Position numbers and translations under genes: made by a program
NCBI GenBank assembly: GCA_946800325.1
Contig: OX326960.1
Coordinates: forward strand, 54,334,855 to 54,398,854
Direction of reading: 5' to 3'
Length of the DNA stretch: 64,000 bases
Source: Luzula sylvatica
Taxonomy: Eukaryota; Streptophyta; Magnoliopsida; Poales; Juncaceae
Notes under the pieces: model-generated
What the model saw: the letters and a program-made list of their open reading frames with translations, nothing else
Databases searched by the model: none
What the model was told of the DNA's origin: nothing
Part shown: positions 43,371-53,338 of the stretch, piece by piece
How positions within the stretch are numbered: position 1 is the stretch's first letter
Layout of the letters: every line of letters begins with the position of its first letter

Positions 43371-43977
43371 GCGTCATGACGCACGATATGGTGCGTCATG
43401 ACGCACACGGGAAATCCAAGAGTTGGATCTGAGGCGTTACTCAGTCCGTCGTGACGCACAAAAGTTGTGCGTCATGACGCACTGTGTAAATTCGTACCAT
43501 CATGACGGACCGTTTGGTGCGTCGTGACGGTAGAAGTCCAAAAAGTTTCTGGCAAACTGAACAAAATGGTTTTGTTCAGTGCGTCATGACGCACCCTCTG
43601 GCGTCATGACGGACCAGAACAGTCCGTCGTGACGGTATAACCAACCATCATGACGGAAGAACCTCAAAAAGTTTCTGGAAATCTGGACAAAATGGTTTTG
43701 TACAGTCCGTCATGACGCACCGTCTGGCATCATGACGGAAGAACACGGTCCGTCGTGACGGTAGTAACCAACCGTCATGACGGAGGAACCTGAAATAGTT
43801 TCTGGAATAGACAACAAAATTGTTTTGTATGGTCCGTCGTGACGCACTGTCTGGCGTCATGACGGACCTGTGAAGTCCGTCGTGACGCACGTTATGTTGC
43901 GTCATGACGGAAGTCAATGGAAGTCCATTTTAGTACGGTGCGTCATGACGGACGTTATGTTGCGTCGTGACGCACAG
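43371..43977 (+). repeat. CGTCATGACG palindrome array in the copy 1 leader
   Basis: About 20 palindromes in 600 bp. A 126-bp unit starting at AAAAAGTTTCTGG (43540, 43666, then 43792 as GAAATAGTTTCTGG) carries four palindromes each. Confidence 0.92.
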
Positions 43978-44151
43978 TGTAATTTTTCTTGATTTATTTA
44001 ATTGTGGTTCTAATCATTATTAATTATGTTCATTCATCATGATATACTTGCTTATTGATATAATTAGATTATATCACATAAATCCCTGCATAATACTTAA
44101 GTCATGAAATGCCTTCCATGTTCACAACCTCCGAGGTTGGTCATCACACCT

Positions 44152-44182
44152 TGCACGGTTTCAGGCCAAAGTCGGGCGTGCA
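44152..44182 (+). other. Constant-loop stem-loop, leader site 1
   Basis: Arms TGCACG (44152-44157) / CGTGCA (44177-44182) enclose the 19-nt loop GTTTCAGGCCAAAGTCGGG. Confidence 0.85.
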
Positions 44183-44223
44183 TTGTTGTATGTATCAACG
44201 TGAGAGGCAAGCGTTAATTGGGG

Positions 44224-44260
44224 ACAAATGCGGGTTCAGGCCAAAGTCGGGCGCATTTGT
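44224..44260 (+). other. Constant-loop stem-loop, leader site 2
   Basis: Arms ACAAATGCG (44224-44232) / CGCATTTGT (44252-44260) enclose GGTTCAGGCCAAAGTCGGG. Pairing can extend outward with bulges through GTTAATTG / CAATTGAAC. Confidence 0.85.
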
Positions 44261-44308
44261 AGTTCAATTGAACGATACGTGAATATGGTTGTGACTTAAC
44301 CGTCCAAG

Positions 44309-44321
44309 CCAATCCGATTGG
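44309..44321 (+). other. Loopless palindrome, leader site 3
   Basis: CCAATCCGATTGG lies between AACCGTCCAAG and GGTTCGGGGCATAG. Family B has the same flanks with the constant loop inserted between the arms (61407-61441). Confidence 0.75.
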
Positions 44322-45532
44322 GGTTCGGGGCATAGTTAGGATGCACAAACGGAATTCGAATCATATATGATATGGTTTGATACCGAAATCCTATAATGGG
44401 TCAAGAGTCACATTGGATGTGATTGGATTTATCCTACCTAAATAGTGAGATCCCATTTGTCGGCCAAAGTCACTTGTGGGAGGATCATGAAATATGGGTC
44501 TTGAAGTGTTATTGGATTAAGAATCCCGAATCAATATTAGGGTTATTGATTTGATAAAAATAACATATTTCATATCACATAAGCATATAGAATAAGTACG
44601 CACGGTTAGTTGTCAATGTCATAATTCATGTAGAATAATAATTTAAGCAAAAATCTGACAAACTTGAGAAGAAGTCAAATAATATTGTATATCAAATGTT
44701 GACATACATAGACACGAACCTTCAAAGGAGTTTGAAGATTTAAAAGAAACAAGAGTCTAAGGGTGATTAAGACAAACGTTGTCTCAATCAAGGATTTGGG
44801 CAAGTTGTTGTCCCAATATCAAAAGAAAGGTTTAATCCGAGGAGGATTAATCCAAAAGTTGATAGAAATAGCTTCTTTTGACATTATCATCTTGAAAATG
44901 TGTATGAGATATACATTTCTAGAATCCATTGGATGGAATACTAGTTTTATTCGAATAAGATTCGCATGACAAGTACAAGACTTGTTAATTAATCAAGATG
45001 ATAAAAGTGTCATTCCAAAGGTTGGAAAAACGGTCAAAGACTTATCAAAAACCAAACATTTTGAATGTAGGTAAATAAGTAAGTTCGGAGGCAAGAGGAG
45101 GCTACAAATATTTCATTATATTTACTAACGATTATTGTAGATATAAAGATATCTATTTAATGCGTTTGAAACATAATTTTGAATGGTTCAAAAACGTTTC
45201 GAAATGAAATACGAAGTCAACTAAGCGAGAAAATCAAAGTCTTTCGATAAGATCGAAGAGACGAACATTTTAAGCTATGAGTATGATAATCATCTTGAAA
45301 ATTTATGGAAAAGTTTCATAAGTTATATTAATTCGGAACATCAATGTAGATTAATGTGTTCGAAAAGAGGAATCAAACTTTGTTGGACATTGTTTGATAG
45401 ATGATAAATCAAAATTAATTTTTCAAATAAGATTTGGAAATTTACCCTTAAGACGAAGGTTAATCACATACCTTCTAAGTCGGTGCAAAAGACCCCATAT
45501 GTGATATGGATCGGAAAGAAATTAAATTGAGG

Positions 45533-45569
45533 ATTAACGTGGTTTCAGGCCAAAGTCGGGCACGTTAAT
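45533..45569 (+). other. Constant-loop stem-loop inserted in eroded pol
   Basis: Arms ATTAACGTG / CACGTTAAT enclose GTTTCAGGCCAAAGTCGGG. Pairing extends with bulges to ATTAAATTGA / TTCAATGTTAAT. Aligned with the intact pol (near 32790), about 70 bases around this structure are extra. Confidence 0.82.
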
Positions 45570-46294
45570 AGTTCAATGTTAATAAAAACTTCCGATTGTA
45601 AGATTTGAAGATTTGAAGATTTAATCCGATGATTATCTTTTGATGATTATCTCAAATTTAGTATGTTCATTTATTGAGTATTCTTGAATAAATTAAAGAA
45701 TGCCAAATTTTTCATATCCCAATGAAAATAAGATTTTCATAGTTCGAAAAGATACCTTCTTAGAGGAGGACTTAATGTGCATAAGTTTGGAACTTAATGT
45801 CACGTATATCTATGCGGACTAGTGGGAGATGAATCGATCTCGAAAGGTTCGAGACTCGAAACGGGACATTTGAACCGATGAATATGATTGGAATTTCATC
45901 AAAAGTTGATGAATCCAAGTCAAGGTCACAAAGCGATTTTATAGATCAATTTAGACACGTCACGAATCGATAAATTGTGAATTTATCAAAGAATGTGACA
46001 AACGAATCGATCTCATACATGATGAGTCGATGGACTAAAATGATGCTATAAAGTATAAAAATTTCACATGGCATAGTGCCATGGAATTCATGATTCAATC
46101 CATGCATGTCATCAAGTTTAGAACTTGGTTTAAACATTCCTTAGGGTATGACCCATAGGATGTAAGTGAGTTTTCAAAGTGAAAGCTAACATGGATTGGA
46201 ATATGTATACTTACAAAGCAAGAATGTTAATGAGATTTGAGAATTCATGATATGATCATGAAGAAAAGGTTTCACAAATAATCAAGCTTGATTC

Positions 46295-46704
46295 ATTCGG
46301 ATGCGTACAAGATTAACGCGGCGCTCAAGGAAATGTTCCAAGAGCAAGAGCGTATTGAAAGGTTCAATACATTAAAGGAGTTGGTTAACTGTAAGATGCC
46401 TAACGGATCTTTGGTTAGTACTCACGTGTTAAAGGTACAAGTGTAGATTGATCGTCTCGAGAAATTGGGAGAAAATCTGTCACCAATAATGAAACAAGAT
46501 TTGATCTTGTGTGCATTGTCACCGATTTTTCCCACTTTCGTGATGAAATCTCACATGCATTCGATGAACAAGACGATTCCCGAGCTTCATAGGGATGCTT
46601 AAGAGCTTTGAATCGAAGATGCTTAAGGCATTAAAGGGAAACTCAAAGCAAGTGTTGCTAGGGATGTCCTCATGATTCAAGGAGGAATTCGTAAGAATCA
46701 AAAG
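46295..46704 (+). pseudogene. Misplaced gag patch in the RT region
   Basis: The sequence matches the intact gag (minus strand, about 34090-34500) over about 410 bp. Translated pieces include EMFQEQERIERFNTLKELVN, CKMPNGS and MHSMNKTIPELH, with a TAG near 46446. It is much less eroded than its surroundings. In copy 2 the same place (about 54060-54200) holds RT sequence resembling AFLNG...VTQPNGFID. The junctions share ATTCGGAT and AATCAAAAG with the flanks. Confidence 0.85.
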
Positions 46705-48952
46705 AAAAGTATACAAATTTCAACGATTCATATGATGGATTGAAGAATAATTCATGAAATTGGAATTTTATTCTGATAAAATTATAATTAGTTATAATAT
46801 TATCAAGAGCAAAAGAAAAGCTTTGTGTAGATGTGGAGGTTAGTGGGAGCCACATACATTTCTTATATTAAAATATATGAACGATATATTATTCGTAGGA
46901 AACGATTGTCGTTTCGCTATGAAAATTCAGACGAGACAACTTATGAGATAAGCATAAAAATCTATAAGATAGATTTAAAATTTCTCGATCTAAATTGAAG
47001 TATGTACATCGACAAAACACTGAAAATGGTTTTCAGTACATAAATCCAATATCGGATTTCTTCCAAATGTCGAATGGCGAAGTTTTTCTGAGGATCGATG
47101 TACGACATCGAGTTAAAGAAAAGTAGAAAATTGGATATTTTATGTTTCGACAATAGAATATTCCAAATACGCCATGATATGTACTAATATTTAAATATTG
47201 TTCATATTAAGTGTCGTAATTATCAATCGAATCCAGAGAATATTTCGTTTCGAATACTTCATATGGTTGGTTCAAACGAAAACAATTTAATATGGTTGTA
47301 TAATGGTTATACTTTACACATGCATAATAGTTATGCAACATTTAAAAACTCGGATTCATATTGAAATTAATAAACAATATCCTTTTAGAAAGGATTATAC
47401 CGATAGCATTTCTCCAAAAATACAACACATTTACGAAATGTGTACATATTTTGCTTAAATTAAATTGAAGTTGTATGAAAAAGTTTCACAACAACTAAAA
47501 ATGAAAATTCTGCGATGGAATTTGATTTCAATGCGGCTTACGAAGCCGAAATGGAAACGTTATGGATCAAGGTGTTGATCATACTTGATATTGTCCCAAG
47601 TAATAGGATTCTTTGGTTATCTATTTCGATGGTCGAAATAGCATAAAACAAAAGAAACTGAAATAACATAACCACTCCAAACTTATATTTAAATAGGTAT
47701 TGGATACCTAACAAAAATTGACACTAACAGGAACGTAGCGGAACCGTTTACAAAAACTGCTCTCTTCTTAGTTAAGCATGAATGTCATGCGAAGACTATA
47801 GGTATAGAGATACCTAGAGGAGGAATATATTTGAGGTATAGTTATCTTACACCGATAGTCATCGCAGATTATAATCCTAGCAGAGATTATAGGTGTAAAC
47901 GCTGCATCAAACAATACTTACTCTATATTAGTGCATTTCAAAAATTTTAAATTTTAATTGCATTTATACTTATATGAAAACTTGTGCGTGGTTGTGTAAT
48001 ATGATTACACGAACCTTGATTTATGACTTGTGTGAGCGTCTCCGTGATACGTGATCATGTTAAGTAAAACCGTCACATTTCAAAAGTTATATTTCAAAAA
48101 CGTCCCTAGTCATGATTAGGATACTTATGTGATAAGTATATCTATTATAAGATAATAGACTAACATGTACACTAGCATATTCGCCGAGGAAATGATTATG
48201 TTTTACTAATCATAGGACAAAGAGTTTGTCAAATCGGGAATATGGATATGCATTAGGTTATGCATATTGTGACTTGACCAAAAGTGCGATACCATGACAT
48301 GGTTTAGTCATTGTAGATGGAATCGTAAGAAAGGGGTCTTAGTTCTTCACACTTGAGATGATCATGGATCAATTTTCGTGCGTAACATAATGCTTAGATA
48401 TAATCTTCCACTATCTGTAACAGGATGGTCATGGGATTATGATCGGGTATTATCTGAAACACGGAATTTGATGTGAGTCATCAAGATAGAAATTGTTCCT
48501 TTCGAGAGAAAGAGATATCCCTTAGGCCTATCGATGAATTGATCAACGAAATCTCTGGCCAGAGTCAATGATATTAAATTGTTAATATCGATTGTGTTTG
48601 TTGATTCAATTCGGTATCGAGACAATAAGTTTAGTCAATCAAATTATAAGGATGACTATTACCGTGCCTTTTGATTGACGGATATCGTGAACAAGAGAAC
48701 TAAACACCACCGTTCGAGATGGGTATAAATGATCACAATCATTTTCGTTTTCAACGTGGGAAAGCTATGATGGATTTCTTCCTAGATCCCTCTCATGAGC
48801 CCGTAAACTTAGGCATAAGTTTACTACTATTGCTTGATACGAACCTACGCGGTCACACATAGAGCTGTCTTATTTCGGGCTTAAATTTCAATCTCTAAGG
48901 TTATGTGTACATGAGATGTACGCTAGTACTTTCTTTAGTTGGATCTTGAACT

Positions 48953-48963
48953 GAGTGGGAGAC
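48953..48963 (+). other. Polypurine tract, copy 1
   Basis: GAGTGGGAGAC adjoins the 3' LTR. Confidence 0.88.
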
Positions 48964-49924
48964 TGAAGGAAATACAGTTACAGATCAACTAGTTGAATGT
49001 ACAAATGAGTGTAGACAAACATACGTGTTCGTCGAAACGATTGGATGCATAATAAGATTATGCAAATCTGGCAGAAATTACATGGTGCGTCATGACGCAC
49101 CATATTGTGCGTCATGACGCACAATAGAGTAATTCTGAGAAAGCCAATCTGTGAGTAGTGCGTCATGACGCAAGTTATCTTGCGTCATGACGGTACACAT
49201 GAGTGGTGCGTCATGACGGACGTTATCGTGCGTCATGACGGTACACTGTGTAACGGCTATATCCAAGTAAATGTGACTTGTGCGTCATGACGCACCATAT
49301 CGTGCGTCATGACGCACAGTGATCCGAATTCTGGATTAGCAGTTTCTGATACTCATTAATACACCATTAACTCTCAGATTAATATAAGATCTGTGGATTC
49401 TTCTTCCTCTCTCACTCTGGCTGCCAGACCTAATTCTTGAGAAGAAGAGAGAAACTTGTGTGACAAGTGAAGGAGAATTGGAGATTGTTTTGAGCAAGTT
49501 TGCGGGAATTTTAGGGGAATTCGCCGCAACCGAAAGACGTTAGCTCGAGGTGGATACGAGTAGAGAAATCTCAACTGAGATCTTCGACTGTGATCAATCG
49601 AGAGCAAGGACGAGCAAGGTCGGAGACGAACCGGATAAATTCCGGTTGTATACGACAAATCGGAGCTTCGTATTAGGTGTCGAATCGCGCGGGCGTGGGA
49701 CGTGCGTGTCGCCGGAATCGAAGCAAGCAGCAGCTAACAGAGTCAACCCGTCTCCGTGATCAATTTCACGCGGTATGATTCTCTATGAATTAAGCGTTAA
49801 TTTCATAGGTTAGATGCATTTCATGATTCGTACTTTCGGGTCGTTGACGTGGTCCTCGGGATCGGGTCGGACCGGGCCTCTCAATCCGCTGCGCGGGGCT
49901 CGGTAGTGATGCCGATTTCCAACA
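48964..49924 (+). repeat. Family A 3' LTR of copy 1
   Basis: 961 bp, TGAAGG...TTCCAACA. It differs from the copy 1 5' LTR in the palindrome block and in the U3/R border region, but matches the minus-strand LTR at 37411-38342 almost base for base. Confidence 0.93.
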
Positions 49925-49928
49925 GTAC

Positions 49929-50888
49929 TGAAGGAAATACAGTTACAGATCAACTAGTTGAATGTACAAATGAGTGTAGACAAACATACGTGTTCGTCGG
50001 AACGATTGGATGCATAATAAGATTATGCAAATCTGGCAGAAATTACATGGTGCGTCATGACGCACCATATTGTGCGTCATGACGCACAGTAGAGTAATTC
50101 TGAGAAAGCCAATCTGTGAGTATACCGTCACGACGCACCAAAATGTGCGTCATGACGGTGGTGCGTCATGACGGACGTTATCGTGCGTCATGACGATACA
50201 CTGTGTAACGGCTATATTCAGTAATTGTGACTGGTGCGCCATGACGCACTATATGGTGCGTCATGACGCACTGTGATCCGAATTCTGGATTAGCAGTTTT
50301 TGATACTCATTAATACTCATTAATCACAGAATATATTTATATTCTTGTAACCTCTCTCTCTCTCTTTTTTCCTTCTGATGCTGCAGCCAGTAATCTAGAT
50401 CTAGAGAAGAGAGAAAAACTTGTTGGACAAGTTGGAGAAAAGGGATTAAAGATTTGAGCAAGCTTGCGGGAATTTTAGGGGAATTCGCCGCAACCGAGAG
50501 ATGTTAGCTCGAGGTGGATACGAGTAGAGAGATCTAAGTTAAGATCTTCGACTGTGATCAATCGAGAGCAAGGACGAGCAAGGTCGGAGACGAACCGGAT
50601 AAATTCCGGTTGTATACGACAAATCGGAGCTTCGCATTAGGTGTCGAATCGCGCGGGCGTGGGACGTGCGTGTCGCCGGAATCGAAGCAAGCAGCAGCTA
50701 ACAGAGTCAACCCGTCTCCGTGATCAATTTCACGCGGTATGATTCTCTATGAATTAAGCGTTAATTTCATAGGTTAGATGCATTTCATGATTCGTACGGT
50801 CGAGTCGTTGACGTGGTCCTCGGGATCGGGTCGGACCGGGCCTCTCAATCCGCTGCGCGGGGCTCGGTAGTGAAGCCGATACCCAACA
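49929..50888 (+). repeat. Family A 5' LTR of copy 2 (chimeric)
   Basis: 960 bp. The U3 half follows the intact copy's LTR type (CCATGACGCACTATATGG, TCAGTAATTGTGACTGG), while the R/U5 half follows the copy 1 5' LTR type (CTTCTGATGCTGCAGCC). This suggests recombination within the LTR. Confidence 0.85.
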
Positions 50889-50889
50889 G

Positions 50890-50901
50890 TGGTATCAGAG
50901 C
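50890..50901 (+). other. Primer-binding site (initiator Met tRNA)
   Basis: TGGTATCAGAGC lies one base after the LTR. Confidence 0.92.
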
Positions 50902-51135
50902 GATCGTCACGATTCGATCGTCGAATCGATTTCGAATAAGTGTTATTCGGAATTTCATGTAGAATTTTAGGACATAATCATGTAGTTGTAAAATTAGGAC
51001 CATAGAAATCTTACTAGTATTTGATCATGAGATGATCAAAAGAATCTAGAAGTAATCATGAATTGTTCATGATTAATCGTTTTTTGAAACGATTAAAATC
51101 TGTTAAAATTACAAAATAAAACTGAATTTCAGGTC

Positions 51136-51745
51136 TGGTGCGTCATGACGCACGATATGGTGCGTCATGACGCACACGGGAAATCCAAGAGTTGGATCTG
51201 AGGCGTTACTCAGTCCGTCGTGACGCACAAAAGTTGTGCGTCATGACGCACTGTGTAAATTCGTACCATCATGACGGACCGTTTGGTGCGTCGTGACGGT
51301 AGAAGTCCAAAAAGTTTCTGGCAAACTGAACAAAATGGTTTTGTTCAGTGCGTCATGACGCACCCTCTGGCGTCATGACGGACCAGAACAGTCCGTCGTG
51401 ACGGTATAACCAACCATCATGACGGAAGAACCTCAAAAAGTTTCTGGAAATCTGGACAAAATGGTTTTGTACAGTCCGTCATGACGCACCGTCTGGCATC
51501 ATGACGGAAGAACACGGTCCGTCGTGACGGTAGTAACCAACCGTCATGACGGAGGAACCTGAAATAGTTTCTGGAATAGACAACAAAATTGTTTTGTATG
51601 GTCCGTCGTGACGCACTGTCTGGCGTCATGACGAACGAGTGAGGTCCGTCGTGACGCACCAAGTTGTGCGTCATGACGGAAGTCAAAGAAAATCCAATTT
51701 AGTACTGTGCGTCATGACGGACGTTATGTTGCGTCATGACGCACC
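51136..51745 (+). repeat. CGTCATGACG palindrome array in the copy 2 leader
   Basis: Same organisation as 43371-43977, including the 126-bp units (about 51309-51690). Confidence 0.9.
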
Positions 51746-51919
51746 ATGTAATTTTTTCTGATTTATTTATTTTGGTTCTAATAATTATTAATTATGTTCA
51801 TTCATCATGATATACTTGCTCAATGATATAATTAGATTATATCACATAAATCCCTGCATAATATTTAAGTCATAAAATGCCTTCCATGTTCACAACCTCC
51901 GAGGTTGGTCATCACACCT

Positions 51920-51950
51920 TGCACGGTTTCAGGCCAAAGTCGGGCGTGCA
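51920..51950 (+). other. Constant-loop stem-loop, leader site 1
   Basis: TGCACG / CGTGCA around the constant 19-nt loop. Confidence 0.85.
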
Positions 51951-51991
51951 TTGTTGTATGTATCAACGTGAGAGGCAAGCGTTGATTGGGG

Positions 51992-52028
51992 ACAAATGCG
52001 GGTTCAGGCCAAAGTCGGGCGCATTTGT
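51992..52028 (+). other. Constant-loop stem-loop, leader site 2
   Basis: ACAAATGCG / CGCATTTGT around the constant 19-nt loop. The loopless palindrome follows at 52077-52089. Confidence 0.85.
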
Positions 52029-53301
52029 AGCTCAATTGAACGATACGTGAATATGGTTGTGACTTAACCGTCCAAGCCAATCCGATTGGGGTTCGGGGCA
52101 TAGTTAGGATGCACAAACGGAATTCGAATCATATATGATATGGTTTGATACCGAAATCCTATAATGGGTCAAGAGTCACATTGGATGTGATTGGATTTAT
52201 CCTACCTAAATAGTGAGATCCCATTTGTCGGCCAAAGTCACTTGTGGGAGGATCATGAAATATGGGTCTTGAAGTGTTATTGGATTAAGAATCCCGAATC
52301 AATATTAGGGTTATTGATTTGATAAAAATAACATATTTCATATCACATAAGCATATAGAATAAGTACGCACGGTTAGTTGTCAATGTCATAATTCATGTA
52401 GAATAATAATTTAAGCAAAAATCTGACAAACTTGAGAAGAAGTCAAATAATATTGTATATCAAATGTTGACATACATAGACACGAACCTTCAAAGGAGTT
52501 TGAAGATTTAAAAGAAACAAGAGTCTAAGGGTGATTAAGACAAACGTTGTCTCAATCAAGGATTTGGGCAAGTTGTTGTCCCAATATCAAAAGAAAGGTT
52601 TAATCCGAGGAGGATTAATCCAAAAGTTGATAGAAATAGCTTCTTTTGACATTATCATCTTGAAAATGTGTATGAGATATACATTTCTAGAATCCATTGG
52701 ATGGAATACTAGTTTTATTCGAATAAGATTCGCATGACAAGTACAAGACTTGTTAATTAATCAAGATGATAAAAGTGTCATTCCAAAGGTTGGAAAAACG
52801 GTCAAAGACTTATCAAAAACCAAACATTTTGAATGTAGGTAAATAAGTAAGTTCGGAGGCAAGAGGAGGCTACAAATATTTCATTATATTTACTAACGAT
52901 TATTGTAGATATAAAGATATCTATTTAATGCGTTTGAAACATAATTTTGAATGGTTCAAAAACGTTTCGAAATGAAATACGAAGTCAACTAAGCGAGAAA
53001 ATCAAAGTCTTTCGATAAGATCGAAGAGACGAACATTTTAAGCTATGAGTATGATAATCATCTAGAAAATTTATGGAAAAGTTTCATAGTTATTTTCATT
53101 CGGAACATCAATGTAGATTAATGTGTCCGAGAGGAGGAATCAAACTTTGTTGGACATTTGTTTGATAGATGATGAATCAAAATCTAATATTTCAAATAAG
53201 ATTTGAAAATTTACCCTTAAGACCAAGGTTAATCACATACCTTCTAAGTCGGTGCAAAAGACCCCATATATGATATGGATCGGAAATAAATTAAATTGAG
53301 G

Positions 53302-53338
53302 ATTAACGTGGTTTCAGGCCAAAGTCGGGCACGTTAAT
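53302..53338 (+). other. Constant-loop stem-loop in eroded pol
   Basis: ATTAACGTG / CACGTTAAT around the constant loop, equivalent to 45533-45569. Confidence 0.82.

Larger units (their letters stand above)
37411..49895. repeat. Giant inverted repeat: 4,715-bp arms, 3,055-bp spacer
   Basis: The left arm is 37411-42125 and the right arm 45181-49895. For every landmark compared, coordinates sum to 87306, meaning no net indel over 4.7 kb. Identity ends sharply at both borders: 37410/49896 mismatch on the outside, and 42126 onward diverges from 45180 backward inside. The spacer holds the 5' LTR, primer site and leader of copy 1. Confidence 0.93.
42157..49924 (+). mobile_element. Full-length defective copia, family A, copy 1
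   Basis: It has a 5' LTR (42157-43119), primer site, leader, internal region without usable frames, polypurine tract and 3' LTR (48964-49924); 7768 bp. The leader matches the intact copy up to about 44610. After it come eroded gag linker/zinc knuckle (44760-44960), integrase (about 45060-45480), a stem-loop insertion, eroded RT start, a gag patch, more RT and RNase H, and 3' untranslated sequence. The cis signals are preserved while coding is lost, the pattern expected of a non-autonomous element mobilised in trans. The two LTRs differ clearly from each other, so the copy is recombinant. No target duplication was found. Confidence 0.88.

Noticed and set aside
43371..43977. Regularly spaced palindromic repeats that look CRISPR-like
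   Set aside because: The spacers are themselves repeated (126-bp units), the context is a plant retrotransposon leader, and there are no cas genes.
44463..44490. Another stem-loop with GTCGGCCAAAGTCAC between CCCA and TGGG
   Set aside because: The arms are only four pairs and the loop flanks differ from the constant loop; it could be chance, so it was not listed with the others.
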